Positions 15,938-24,997 are shown, counted from the stretch's first letter. The stretch is DNA of 64,000 nucleotides from Saccharospirillum sp040881935 (GCF_040881935.1 NZ_JBBECH010000026.1:1-64000); one strand, 5' to 3'. The notes: a model not told the origin generated them from the sequence alone. Program-made: numbers and translations.

Positions 15938-16374
15938 TTCTTTATCTGTTGCGTCACGGCGAAGCGGAAGCTTATGGGCGCGCAGCCGATGATGCGTCGC
16001 GGGCACTGGTACCCAGCGGGCGAAAAGCAGTAACCCGGGTGGCGATCGAGCTGGAAAATGTGGACGTGGTGTTTTGCAGTCCTTACCTGCGTGCCCGGCA
16101 AACGGCCGACCTGGTCTTGCCCGAGACGGGTCAAACAGGCTACCACCTGAACGATGGCCTCACTCCGGACAGTTCAATACCCTCACTTCTGGAATGGCTC
16201 GGCGCGATTACTCAGGAGCGCGTTTTGCTGGTCGCCCACAATCCTTTGCTCAGTTCTCTTGCCAGTCAGTTAACCGCTTTACCGGGCGGTGTGCCGCTTG
16301 GTACAGCCAACCTGGCCTGTCTGAGGGTGTCCGACTGGATGCCTGGCGGTGCCGAATTGGTTTGGCTCAAGTAA
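15934..16374 (+). CDS. sixA: Phosphohistidine phosphatase SixA
   Basis: A 146-residue histidine-phosphatase-superfamily protein: LRHGEAE at the N-terminus (nucleophile His8), FCSPYLRARQTA and VAHNP with the second catalytic histidine. SixA removes phosphate from phosphohistidine proteins (ArcB HPt, PTS-Ntr NPr in E. coli). The GTG start overlaps the DUF4389 stop. Confidence 0.9.
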   Translation: MILYLLRHGEAEAYGRAADDASRALVPSGRKAVTRVAIELENVDVVFCSPYLRARQTADLVLPETGQTGYHLNDGLTPDSSIPSLLEWLGAITQERVLLVAHNPLLSSLASQLTALPGGVPLGTANLACLRVSDWMPGGAELVWLK

Positions 16375-16407
16375 CAGCGGCAGGGTGAAGTGATCAACCC
16401 GCTCAGG

Positions 16408-16425
16408 TTCAAACGATCGTTTGAA
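16408..16425. promoter_or_regulatory. PsrA-type operator before the hydrolase/Hen1 operon
   Basis: A perfect 18-base palindrome, TTCAAACGATCGTTTGAA, holding CAAAC-GATC-GTTTG, which fits the PsrA box known from Pseudomonas (C/GAAAC-N2-4-GTTTG/C). PsrA is a TetR-family sensor of long-chain fatty acids. The palindrome is 54 bases before the first hydrolase ATG, a good position for repression. A close relative of it occurs at 55861-55876. Confidence 0.65.
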
Positions 16426-16478
16426 TTCAGCGGGTGGCTGGGGTAGATTGTCCTCTGGTCTGTTAATTTTTGGTTGTT

Positions 16479-17282
16479 ATGAAACCCCAACTGCATTTCG
16501 CACACGCCAATGGCTTTCCGTCTGCTACTTACCGTCGCATGCTGGATGGCCTAACGCCTCATGTTGACCTAAAAACACTGCCGTTAATAGGCCACGATCC
16601 GCATTATCCGGTAACCAATAACTGGCCTCACCTGAAACGGCAACTGATCGACAACATTGAGCGCCAGTGTGATCGGCCAGTCATTGGTCTGGGCCATTCT
16701 CTGGGCGGTGGTCTGACCATTATGGCCGCGCTGGAGCGCCCGGATCTGTTTTCCAGCATTATCATGCTCGATGTGCCGCTGTTCAGCCGGTTTGAAAGCT
16801 GGGTGGTGCGCAGCGTCAAGGCACTGGGTCTGATTGACAATCTGACCCCGGCGGGGCGGTCGAAGCACCGGCGGCGTACCTGGCCCAGTGTTGACGAAGC
16901 CCGATCCTACTTTCAGACACGTGACCTGTTCCGGCACTTTCATCAGGACTGTATTCAGGATTACCTGGCTTGCGCGACCCGAACCAATGCCGACGGGACG
17001 GTTGAATTATCCTTTGAGGTTCCGGTTGAGCTGGCCATTTTCCGAACCGTACCACACACCCTCTGGGTTCGGCCCGGGCAATTGCAGGTACCGGGCGGTG
17101 TTATTCTGGGGCGCGATACCGATACCGTGCGCAAGCATCAGTACTTGCGGATGAAGCAGAAACTGAATCTGGTCGGGACCCGGTTGCCAGGCAGCCATAT
17201 GTTTCCACTGGAACACCCGGATGAGACCGCCGCAACGGTGTTATCGCTGATTCACCGTCTGAACACCCATCAGGCCGCCTGA
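16479..17282 (+). CDS. Alpha/beta hydrolase
   Basis: A 267-residue alpha/beta hydrolase with nucleophile elbow GHSLGGG (Ser74), the oxyanion-type HANGFP at residues 9-14 and a candidate catalytic histidine in GSHMFPLEHP. The substrate is not evident. I start at the ATG at 16479; no strong ribosome site is visible and a TTG nine bases upstream is possible. It is first in an operon with a second hydrolase (one base gap) and a Hen1-like methyltransferase, behind a PsrA-type operator, which hints at a lipid or ester substrate. Confidence 0.85.
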   Translation: MKPQLHFAHANGFPSATYRRMLDGLTPHVDLKTLPLIGHDPHYPVTNNWPHLKRQLIDNIERQCDRPVIGLGHSLGGGLTIMAALERPDLFSSIIMLDVPLFSRFESWVVRSVKALGLIDNLTPAGRSKHRRRTWPSVDEARSYFQTRDLFRHFHQDCIQDYLACATRTNADGTVELSFEVPVELAIFRTVPHTLWVRPGQLQVPGGVILGRDTDTVRKHQYLRMKQKLNLVGTRLPGSHMFPLEHPDETAATVLSLIHRLNTHQAA

Positions 17283-17283
17283 G

Positions 17284-18180
17284 ATGAGGTCAGTTTCCCT
17301 GTTAGGCGGGCAAGTTCAAGGCGTCGTGTTGGGGCGGGGAAGGCCGGTTTTGGCACTGCACGGCTTTCTGGACAATGCCTTCAGTTTTAAACCCCTATCC
17401 GGAGAACTGCCCGATGTCGAGATTTGGGCGCTGGATCTTCCCGGCCACGGCGCGTCGGCGCCTCTGGCCATGGTGGACGGCTGGTCCATCACTCAGTGGT
17501 TGCCAGTGCTGGGGCGATTGCTGGATGAATTGAACTGGGAGCGCTACACCCTGCTGGGGCATTCTCTGGGGGCTATTCTGGCGCAAATGCTGGCTGCTTT
17601 TGACCCGCGTATTGAGCGATTGATTTGTCTGGACGCGCTGGGGCCGCTGACCGATACCGATGATGGCAATCTGGACCGGTTGCGGCGCAATTACCAGCAA
17701 CGCCAGGCCAAACCCGGTGGCCGGCGTTACTACGCAACCCCCGACGCCCTGTGGCAGGTGCGGGTGGGCGGGCGTTTTCCGTTGTCACATGCCAGTGCCC
17801 GGATGCTGTCCAAACGGGGTGTGGGGTTGGGTGACAGCGGCTGGTACCACCGTTATGATCGCCGACTCCGGCAGGACAGCGCCTGGCGAATGACAGAAAA
17901 TCAGGTGCAGGCATTGTTGGGTCGTATAGAATGCCCACTGGATCTGGCCTTGTTTGAAGACAGCCCACTTGGGCGGGCGTCGTCTGTGTTGGATGGCAGG
18001 CTGGGCTGTATCGCTTCATTGTCACTGGCACGCTTCGGCGGGGGACATCACGCTCACATGGAAAATCCGGCACCCATAGCCCATTGGATTAACACCCTGC
18101 TTGAGCCCCATTCGTCAATTACCGCCGATTCGCGCGCGCAAGCGACGGATCTTAACGCTTCGGGAGAGGATGAAACTTGA
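17284..18180 (+). CDS. Alpha/beta hydrolase
   Basis: A 298-residue alpha/beta hydrolase with HGFLDN (oxyanion region, residues 26-31), DLPGHGAS and nucleophile elbow GHSLGAI (Ser94), and a histidine cluster GGHHAHMENP near 257-266. The C-terminal 30 residues (from about 270) are polar and probably disordered. It starts one base after the preceding hydrolase stop, and its own stop overlaps the start of the Hen1-like gene. It is similar in fold but not in detail to the first hydrolase, so this is not a simple recent duplication. Confidence 0.85.
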   Translation: MRSVSLLGGQVQGVVLGRGRPVLALHGFLDNAFSFKPLSGELPDVEIWALDLPGHGASAPLAMVDGWSITQWLPVLGRLLDELNWERYTLLGHSLGAILAQMLAAFDPRIERLICLDALGPLTDTDDGNLDRLRRNYQQRQAKPGGRRYYATPDALWQVRVGGRFPLSHASARMLSKRGVGLGDSGWYHRYDRRLRQDSAWRMTENQVQALLGRIECPLDLALFEDSPLGRASSVLDGRLGCIASLSLARFGGGHHAHMENPAPIAHWINTLLEPHSSITADSRAQATDLNASGEDET

Positions 18181-18809
18181 ATTTAGCCGATCTTTCCAAC
18201 GCAGTACCCGGAACCTCGCCGCTGCACGAGGAGCGTCTGGACAGCGTGCATCGACAAATCCGGGACAGTGGTGCTCGACGTGTGCTGGACCTGGGCTGCG
18301 GCTCAGGTGCCTTGCTGGTCCGGTTGATTAACGATCCGCAGTTTGAGTACCTGGTCGGCCTGGAATCCTCGGGTGTTGGCTTGGCTGTCGCGCGCAACAT
18401 GTTCGCCGACAGTCTGTCCAGCGGTCGGCTGAAACTGGTGGCCGGTTCCTACGCCGAACCGCACCCTGCTCTGACGGGTTTTGATATGGCCGCCATGGTG
18501 GAAACCATCGAGCATGTTAAGCCGAACGATCTTTCCCGGGTCGAGCACGCGGTGTTTGGTCAGATGAGACCACACCGATTGATTATGACGACACCGAACC
18601 GGGAATATAACCCCTTGCTCGGACTGGCGCCGGGAGAGTTTAGGGAGGCGGATCACAAATTCGAATGGGATCGGCAGAAGTTTATGCACTGGTCGCGTGG
18701 TGTGGCCGCGCGTAATGGTTATGCGGTGCGGTTCGCAGGCATCGGTGAAACCGACCCTGAACTGGGTGCGCCGACCCAGACCGCAACCTTTTCTTTGCTC
18801 AAGCAGTAA
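18177..18809 (+). CDS. Hen1-like 3'-terminal RNA ribose 2'-O-methyltransferase
   Basis: A 210-residue class I SAM methyltransferase. Motif I is VLDLGCGSG (36-44). The metal site expected of the Hen1 family is present: Glu109-x-x-Glu112-His113 (ETIEH) and a distal His160 in READHKFEWDR, with the Hen1-type stretch TTPNREYN between them. Hen1 methylates the 2'-OH of the 3'-terminal ribose of RNA; in bacteria it normally works with Pnkp to repair ribotoxin-cut tRNA. Here the methyltransferase domain stands alone, without the N-terminal half of bacterial Hen1 and without pnkp, in an operon with two hydrolases. The start is a TTG with GGAGAGGA upstream, overlapping the previous stop. The RNA substrate is inference. 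Confidence 0.72.
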   Translation: MNLADLSNAVPGTSPLHEERLDSVHRQIRDSGARRVLDLGCGSGALLVRLINDPQFEYLVGLESSGVGLAVARNMFADSLSSGRLKLVAGSYAEPHPALTGFDMAAMVETIEHVKPNDLSRVEHAVFGQMRPHRLIMTTPNREYNPLLGLAPGEFREADHKFEWDRQKFMHWSRGVAARNGYAVRFAGIGETDPELGAPTQTATFSLLKQ

Positions 18810-18911
18810 TCTGCTGGCCTCCCGTCGGTGAATTTCGATGACCGGCTAAAGTTATCGGTCGGCTCAAGGTATACTTCGCGTTACCTATCATCGTCCGGAA
18901 CCTAATTTTAA

Positions 18912-19853
18912 ATGGCTTTAACCGATATTGCGGTCAATTTTTCCAGTGCTGACGACCAATCCGAGTGTGTTCAGCATTTCACGCGCCTGGGCGACTGGGT
19001 GCGGTTTGCCGCCAGCGCCATGGATGCACATCAGGTCTTTTTCGGGCATGGTTTCGAGTCAGCCTGGGATGAATCTGTGTTTCTCTGCTTGCGCGCGCTT
19101 GATCTTAATTGGGATGCACCGGCCGAGGTGCTCTCGGCAACCCTGTTGCCGCGTGAGCGTCGAATGCTCTGGTCGCTGATTGCACGGCGTTGTCTGGAAC
19201 GAATGCCAACGGCTTATCTGCTGGAAGAGGCCTGGTTTTGTGGCGAGCCGTTTCGGGTTAACCCAGATGTTCTTATTCCCAGGTCCCCCATCGCGGAACT
19301 CATTGAAACGCACTTTACACCCTGGCTGCAGCAATCACCGGGCAGGATACTGGATCTGTGTACGGGCAGTGGTTGCATAGGCATTGCTATGGCGCGGGCA
19401 TTTCCCGACGCCAGTGTTGATTTGACTGATCTCAGTGAGGCGGCGGTTTCGATTGCGGTCGATAATGTGGATCAAAAAGATCTGGGCTATCAGGTCAGAG
19501 TTTTTCAGGGCGATTTGTTTGCCGCGCTGGAAGACGGAACCTACGATCTGATCGTTGCCAACCCACCCTATGTCGATGAAGATGATCTCGACACCATGCC
19601 GGCCGAGTTTCATCATGAACCAAGGCTGGGGTTGGCGGCAGGGCCCGATGGTCTGGAACTGGTGCATCGCATTCTCCGCGAAGCGGCAGACTATTTATCG
19701 GACGATGGCTGGCTGGTCTGTGAAGTGGGCAACAGCTTTGGTGTCCTGATGACCGCCTATCCTGAAATGAATCTGATCTGGCCGGAATTTGACCGGGGCG
19801 GGCATGGGGTTTTTCTGGTGTCGGCGTCTGAACTCAGGTTGAATTTCAAGTAA
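18912..19853 (+). CDS. prmB: Ribosomal protein uL3 glutamine methyltransferase
   Basis: Methylates a glutamine of ribosomal protein L3. The 313-residue protein has the PrmB N-terminal helical domain (about 1-110), the linker PTAYLLEEAWFCGEPFRVNPDVLIPRS split by a turn, motif I LDLCTGSGCIGI and the catalytic NPPYVD near residue 217. The GPDGLELVHRIL segment is typical of the PrmB/PrmC group. It is directly upstream of aroC, as in many gammaproteobacteria. Confidence 0.93.
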   Translation: MALTDIAVNFSSADDQSECVQHFTRLGDWVRFAASAMDAHQVFFGHGFESAWDESVFLCLRALDLNWDAPAEVLSATLLPRERRMLWSLIARRCLERMPTAYLLEEAWFCGEPFRVNPDVLIPRSPIAELIETHFTPWLQQSPGRILDLCTGSGCIGIAMARAFPDASVDLTDLSEAAVSIAVDNVDQKDLGYQVRVFQGDLFAALEDGTYDLIVANPPYVDEDDLDTMPAEFHHEPRLGLAAGPDGLELVHRILREAADYLSDDGWLVCEVGNSFGVLMTAYPEMNLIWPEFDRGGHGVFLVSASELRLNFK

Positions 19854-19946
19854 ATACCGTCGTACAACGGAGTACACCAGCAACGTTGCGTGAATAGCGG
19901 TGATCGACTGAATTGGCTGTTGGTGACAGCAGCCCTGCAATTTTTT

Positions 19947-19968
19947 GGCCTGTACTCAGGCCGGTTTT
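19947..19968 (+). terminator. Possible terminator or leader hairpin between prmB and aroC
   Basis: GGCCTG-TACT-CAGGCC followed by GGTTTT, ending 20 bases before aroC. It could terminate the prmB transcript or shape the aroC leader. Confidence 0.4.
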
Positions 19969-19987
19969 GATGGAGTGATGCACGCTC

Positions 19988-21091
19988 ATGTCTGGAAATA
20001 CCTACGGCACCTTGTTCACGGTAACCACCTTTGGCGAAAGTCACGGCCCGGCTCTGGGTGCCATTGTTGATGGTTGCCCTCCGGGGCTCGAGCTGAACGA
20101 AGCCGTTCTGCAACATGACCTGGACCGGCGCAAACCGGGTACCAGTCGCTACACCACGCAGCGTCGCGAAGACGACATCATTCGCATTCTGAGTGGCGTG
20201 TTTGAAGGCCGCACCACGGGTACACCCATTGGTCTGATGATTGAAAACACCAATCAGCGCAGTAATGACTACAGCGACATCATGAATACCTACCGGCCAG
20301 CGCATGCCGATTATGGCTACGACCAGAAGTACGGCTTCCGGGATTATCGTGGTGGCGGCCGCAGTTCAGCGCGTGAAACAGCCATGCGCGTGGCGGCCGG
20401 TGCCATCGCCAAACAGTTTCTGGCACAGCAGGGTATTGAGATTCAGGGGTACCTGAGTCAGCTGGGGCCGATCAAAGCCGAGCGGATCGACTGGAGCGCG
20501 GTTGAAGCCAACCCCTTCTTTTGCCCCGACCCGGACAAAGTGCCGGAAATGGAAGCCTACATGCAGGCACTGCGCAAAGAAGGTGATTCCATTGGCGCTC
20601 GCATCAGCGTGCGCGCGACCGGGCTGATGCCAGGGTTGGGTGAGCCCATCTTCGATCGCCTCGACGCTGATCTGGCGCATGCACTGATGAGCATCAATGC
20701 GGTTAAAGGGGTTGAGATTGGCGATGGCTTTGAGGTTGTTAATCAGAAAGGCAGTCATCACCGGGATGAACTGTCGCCGGAAGGTTTTCTGAGCAATCAT
20801 GCCGGTGGCATCGTCGGCGGTCTGTCGACGGGTCAGGCGATTGAGGCGCACATTGCGCTGAAACCGACATCGAGCATCACTGTGCCGGGCAAAAGCATCA
20901 CGCGCAGTGGCGAGCCAATTGAAATGATCACCAAGGGGCGGCATGATCCCTGTGTCGGCATACGCGCCGTGCCAATCGCTGAAGCCATGATGGCCATTGT
21001 GCTGATGGACCATTTTTTGCGCCACCGGGCGCAGAATGCGGGCGTAGTACCACCGTTGCCGCCCATTCCAGGGAGCGTTGCCGGTGCCTGA
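19988..21091 (+). CDS. aroC: Chorismate synthase
   Basis: Converts 5-enolpyruvylshikimate-3-phosphate to chorismate with reduced FMN. The 367-residue protein shows the family signatures GESHGPALGAIVDGCPPG, RRKPGTSRYTTQR, the RGGGRSSARETA loop and GRHDPCVGIRAVPIAEAM. The last shikimate-pathway enzyme is thus here, while the first (aroF) is at the other end of the window. Confidence 0.97.
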   Translation: MSGNTYGTLFTVTTFGESHGPALGAIVDGCPPGLELNEAVLQHDLDRRKPGTSRYTTQRREDDIIRILSGVFEGRTTGTPIGLMIENTNQRSNDYSDIMNTYRPAHADYGYDQKYGFRDYRGGGRSSARETAMRVAAGAIAKQFLAQQGIEIQGYLSQLGPIKAERIDWSAVEANPFFCPDPDKVPEMEAYMQALRKEGDSIGARISVRATGLMPGLGEPIFDRLDADLAHALMSINAVKGVEIGDGFEVVNQKGSHHRDELSPEGFLSNHAGGIVGGLSTGQAIEAHIALKPTSSITVPGKSITRSGEPIEMITKGRHDPCVGIRAVPIAEAMMAIVLMDHFLRHRAQNAGVVPPLPPIPGSVAGA

Positions 21092-21139
21092 CCGAGGCAT
21101 GGGTACCAGGCTCAACCTATAAGAAGTCGGGAGTACAGA

Positions 21140-21523
21140 ATGACAATTACCCAAAAAGCGCTGGTCGTGCTACTGGCTGTGACCTTGCCCATGGCGGCCA
21201 TAGCCGACGTCGCTCGAAGCCATTTTACCCGCGGCATTACCGACCGCGAACCGGTTGATCATCTCACCACAGCGAGCAACATTAACCCCTTGTTTTACTT
21301 CACTGAGCTGGTGGACATGGAGGGCACTGAAGTGATGCATCGCTGGCGCTTCAAAGGCCAGATTATGGCGGATGTTAAATTTCAGGTGGAAGGCCCGCGT
21401 TGGCGCGTTTACTCAAGCAAGGAGCTTCTGCCCGAATGGAATGGGTTGTGGACGGTTGAGGTCCACGGTCCGAACGGCAATATTCTCACGCGCAACAGCA
21501 TCAGCGTGCTGATTGATCGTTAA
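21140..21523 (+). CDS. DUF2914-family secreted protein
   Basis: A 127-residue protein with a signal peptide (residues 1-22, ending AIA) and a beta-rich mature part with HFTRGITDREPVDHL, HRWRFKG and the final NGNILTRNSISV, the features of DUF2914. The family function is unknown. It stands 48 bases after aroC with a clear GGGAG ribosome site. A periplasmic location is inferred from the signal peptide. Confidence 0.78.
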   Translation: MTITQKALVVLLAVTLPMAAIADVARSHFTRGITDREPVDHLTTASNINPLFYFTELVDMEGTEVMHRWRFKGQIMADVKFQVEGPRWRVYSSKELLPEWNGLWTVEVHGPNGNILTRNSISVLIDR

Positions 21524-21604
21524 CCTTGGTTGTCTGACGAACTATCTGCCTGCCGCGCTTCACCAGAACTGATTGAGTGCTGGTGAAGCCCGGACGCCAG
21601 GTTA

Positions 21605-22762
21605 TCAATCTGGTGCACGGCTTGTATGGAGAGTGGTGCTTAAATATATGGCATCAATCCAGGGTACTTCCTGTACGATGGCATCGCACTGATTCCGCCA
21701 TCCATCGATGTTATGACCCGGTAGGAGGAACACTTCCAGAGTCGCTTTTTGCCGGTGATAATGAATATTCAGCCGGTCATAATCGCGTATACCCCGCTCA
21801 AACAGCAGGTTTTCAATAGCCGGGCGCAGGGGTGCCAGGTGCGTCGGTACGTCGCCGTCCAGATCTTTTTCATGATCGATGTGCAGCGTAACGTCGGTGA
21901 CGTCACTGAATTTTTCCTTAATAGACCGCAGTGCCCATTCGTTGATTTGATGCCCCTCCGACACACTCAGATAGCCTCCTACCTGAATGTGGGCGTCAAT
22001 AAACACGCTCGGCCCCATCATTCTGGTGCGCAGCATATGCACGTCTTTTACCCCGGGCACCGACGCCAGCACATCGAGATACGCCTGTTGCTGCTTGCGG
22101 TCGACACCCCGATCTACCAGTTCCTGAAGCGCGTTCCAGGTCAGGGTGATGCCCATGTGGCCGATCAGCCCGGCGACAATGACAGCCGCTATGATCTCGA
22201 CCGTTGGATAACCCAGCAGGGTGGCGATCACCCCAACCAGCACCACCAGAGACGACATACTGTCCGAACGGGCGTGCCAGGCGTTTGCCTCCAATAACGG
22301 TGAGCGCGCACGACGAGATTGTCTGATGGCGTAATGAAACAAGCCTTCTTTGAGTGCCAGGGCAATGATAATGGTGATGAGCGCGGCCAGGCTGGGTTCC
22401 GGGCGGGTATCCGCAAAAAACAACTGGATGCTCTCGTAGGCAATGCCTGCTGCGACCGCCAATAACAGCCCACCCAGCATAACCGTGCCCAGGGTTTCAA
22501 ACCGGGCATGACCGTAGGGGTGTTCGGCGTCGGCGTCGTGATGCGAGACCTTGGCCAGAATGATCAGCGGTACGTCGGCGGCCAGATCACTGAGGCTGTG
22601 CATGGCATCGGCGATCAGCGCCGGTGATTTAACGCTGACGCCAACCACGATTTTAATCACGAAGGCAATGGCATCCACCGCGACACAGATCCAGTTGGTT
22701 CGGTCGATGACTTTCTTGCGTGCCTCACGGCTCAGAATAGGCTGGTCATTGGTGGCGTTCAT
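21605..22762 (-). CDS. Cation diffusion facilitator (CDF) family transporter
   Basis: A 385-residue CDF metal/proton antiporter. About six transmembrane segments lie in residues 25-230; the metal site motifs DAMHSLSDLAAD and HARSDSMSS, each with the paired polar residues of CDF site A, are present. A cytoplasmic C-terminal domain follows, longer than usual (from about 235 to 385), containing HIQVGG and THLHIDHE-type segments. Zn, Fe, Mn or Co cannot be told apart from sequence alone. Its ATG overlaps the stop of a 52-residue gene upstream. Confidence 0.9.
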   Translation of the reverse strand: MNATNDQPILSREARKKVIDRTNWICVAVDAIAFVIKIVVGVSVKSPALIADAMHSLSDLAADVPLIILAKVSHHDADAEHPYGHARFETLGTVMLGGLLLAVAAGIAYESIQLFFADTRPEPSLAALITIIIALALKEGLFHYAIRQSRRARSPLLEANAWHARSDSMSSLVVLVGVIATLLGYPTVEIIAAVIVAGLIGHMGITLTWNALQELVDRGVDRKQQQAYLDVLASVPGVKDVHMLRTRMMGPSVFIDAHIQVGGYLSVSEGHQINEWALRSIKEKFSDVTDVTLHIDHEKDLDGDVPTHLAPLRPAIENLLFERGIRDYDRLNIHYHRQKATLEVFLLPGHNIDGWRNQCDAIVQEVPWIDAIYLSTTLHTSRAPD

Positions 22763-22917
22763 ACGCGTCCCCGGTAGGCAGCATCGGTAGCAGGAATCAT
22801 GTCTCCATCTTCATCCAGTTCCGGATAGGGTAGCCCTTTCTGGTTACAATACCGCGCCATATCAGGCTGGTGCTGGTGCAAGACGGTTTTGAATTTGTCG
22901 AAACGGGAATGGCTCAT
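22759..22917 (-). CDS. Small hypothetical protein coupled to the CDF transporter
   Basis: A 52-residue frame beginning MSHSRFDKFKTVLHQHQP and ending PATDAAYRGRV. Its TGA overlaps the ATG of the transporter gene (ATGA), a typical sign of translational coupling. The composition is protein-like: charged, with a PYPELDEDGD segment. There is one Cys and several His, so a metal-related role is possible but unproven. I do not recognise the family. Confidence 0.6.
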   Translation of the reverse strand: MSHSRFDKFKTVLHQHQPDMARYCNQKGLPYPELDEDGDMIPATDAAYRGRV

Positions 22918-23021
22918 GGTATTAAATCGGGGCTGGCTGAGTTCGGCGCGCAGTATACCTCAGGCAACCCGGGATTTAGAGCGCTGCAACCGGTTAGGCC
23001 GACAGCGCGGTGCGGATATGG

Positions 23022-24863
23022 TTACCGGGTAAACGGATTCACCGTGGGTAAATCGATCGCATTTTTGAACTGGCTCAGCGTCAAACTGTTGCGGCCGAAT
23101 GACAGGTCTTTGTCGGACATTACGGATTCTCCGAACGAGTACATCACGTTCAGTCCCTGCTCCCGGGTGTCGGCGTCGTAGCGTTGCTGTGCCTCACTGA
23201 CGGCCTCGTTGCGATGCTGCCAGTCGGTCATGGCCCGGTCGCCATGACGTTCTGTCATCAGCGACAGGGTCCTGGCTGGCGACAGGATCAGTGCACTGGC
23301 ATTGTTACCGCCAAAGCCTTTCGAGTTGATCAGGGTACCGAGCATATCGGCTCCGTGATCACCGGCGTAATGGTGGTTCATCAGAATGTTCAGGTGTGAC
23401 CGGTTAACGTCGTCAGCGATGTGATCGATGGTGCGAATACCGGGAACCCAGCCTTCAGCCCAGACACCCAGCGCGGCCGTGAGCTGATCGCCCGCCGCAG
23501 GGCCCAGTGAATGCCCGACATAGGACTTGATCGCCGATATGGTCCAGTTCTCGATGCCGAAGGTCTTGGCGACTTCGTTAAAGATGTGCGATTCGGTGAC
23601 CCGGTTTTGTGGTGTACCGGTGCCATGGGCCATCACAAAGGTGCGCTGGAGTCCTGCGTCACCCAGGATGGCGCGGGCCAGTGAGGTGGCTTTGGCCAGG
23701 GTAATGTAGTTGCCGACCCCGGGTCCGGAAATGGATTTCTTGTTGGCATCGGCATTGACGAAAACGTCAGCAACGCTGCCGTAAATGGTAGCGCCAGTTT
23801 CCAGGGCTAGCTCATCGTCCATCAGCACCACAAACTGGCTGGATTCCGCCATGGTGAAACCGGCGTTGGATGAGAACGGCCGACAGGCGCGGCGGTTGTC
23901 CGTCACGTCGCTATTGTCGAGTTGTCTGAGTTGTTCGTCTTCAGCCAGGGCACCCATGATGCGGAAGCCTTCCATAATCTCCGGTACCACTGGCGCTTCC
24001 GAGTTGCCTATGATGGCGACACGGCATTTGCCCGCTGCGATGTCGGCAATGCCCTGGCGCAGGTTATACAAAAAGGTGGCGCAGGCGCCAGCATTGGAGC
24101 CGGTATTGCCGACGCTGTTGAGAATGTAGCTGTTGATGAAATCGGCGGTCATTTCCGGCATCGACAACGGCATCATCTTCGAGGTAATGCGATTGCCGGT
24201 CAGCGGCGATTGGTACAAGCCTTTCAGGCCCGCCTGATCCATTTGCGAAATGGACGAGCCAGCATAAACCGATACCTGGTCCGGCCGGATCCGGTCGAGC
24301 ACGGATTGCCACGACATGCCCAGCGACCGGACCGCATCGGAGGCGCCGTAGACCGCCATTTGCAGGCCACGCGGATGGTGCGCCGCGTTGTAGTAGTCGG
24401 CCGGGTTAAAGCCCTCGGGCAGCGTACCCGCTGAGGAGACTTTCGCCTGATAGGTTTCGGGCAACAGCACGGCCAGGTCCCGATCGACCTGCACCTCAAC
24501 CGGATCAACGCTGGCGTCGGTGACCTGCCAGCCAGCTGGCAGCGGCTTCGGTAATTGAGAGCGCTTCAGTTGAAAGCGAAGCCCTTCGGGCTGTTTGAGT
24601 GTTGCTTTGCGATGCGTGAGCACGGCATCCGGGTCGAAGTGGCTGGCTGGGTTGATGCGGCGTATGAGGGTGCCATCGAGCAGGGTCTGCCGGTCAGTTG
24701 ACGTCGGATCAAGCTTCATCAGGCGGGCCAGATCCTGCCAGGTTGACGCCATTTGTTGGTCGTCCAATGCGTCATGAACCATGCGGCGGTATGCGTGATG
24801 CATTGAAACACGGCCGGCCGGGTTGATGCCTCCGAAGCCGGTGATGACGGGAAGTTTTTTCAT
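23022..24863 (-). CDS. fabY: Beta-ketoacyl-ACP synthase FabY
   Basis: A 613-residue thiolase-fold condensing enzyme resembling Pseudomonas aeruginosa FabY, which starts fatty-acid synthesis in place of FabH by joining acetyl-CoA and malonyl-ACP. The opening PVITGFGGINPAGR, NPADYYN-HHPRGLQM and INSKGFGGNNA segments match. The Cys-His-His triad is Cys261 (NAGACATFLYN), His413 (MAHGTGTP) and His451 (YVGHSLGP). It is longer than FabF/FabB because of an N-terminal extension of about 150 residues, normal for FabY. It is a single-gene unit, divergent from the GlxA-type regulator. Confidence 0.93.
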   Translation of the reverse strand: MKKLPVITGFGGINPAGRVSMHHAYRRMVHDALDDQQMASTWQDLARLMKLDPTSTDRQTLLDGTLIRRINPASHFDPDAVLTHRKATLKQPEGLRFQLKRSQLPKPLPAGWQVTDASVDPVEVQVDRDLAVLLPETYQAKVSSAGTLPEGFNPADYYNAAHHPRGLQMAVYGASDAVRSLGMSWQSVLDRIRPDQVSVYAGSSISQMDQAGLKGLYQSPLTGNRITSKMMPLSMPEMTADFINSYILNSVGNTGSNAGACATFLYNLRQGIADIAAGKCRVAIIGNSEAPVVPEIMEGFRIMGALAEDEQLRQLDNSDVTDNRRACRPFSSNAGFTMAESSQFVVLMDDELALETGATIYGSVADVFVNADANKKSISGPGVGNYITLAKATSLARAILGDAGLQRTFVMAHGTGTPQNRVTESHIFNEVAKTFGIENWTISAIKSYVGHSLGPAAGDQLTAALGVWAEGWVPGIRTIDHIADDVNRSHLNILMNHHYAGDHGADMLGTLINSKGFGGNNASALILSPARTLSLMTERHGDRAMTDWQHRNEAVSEAQQRYDADTREQGLNVMYSFGESVMSDKDLSFGRNSLTLSQFKNAIDLPTVNPFTR

Positions 24864-24876
24864 GAAATAGCGCCTG

Positions 24877-24890
24877 TGGTTCGTTAACCA
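24877..24890. promoter_or_regulatory. Palindrome TGGTTCGTTAACCA upstream of fabY
   Basis: Five-base arms TGGTT/AACCA around a four-base spacer, only 14 bases before the fabY start and downstream of a TATAGT -10 element (minus strand, near 24910). It could be an operator or a leader hairpin. Confidence 0.3.
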
Positions 24891-24997
24891 AAATCAATGC
24901 GCAAGACTATAGTGTCTGTCTCAGCTATCGGGTATTACAATTCAGCCTAATAATGTTCAAAATAAGCTGTAAATCCTTTTTTTGAGAACCCTGGCCA

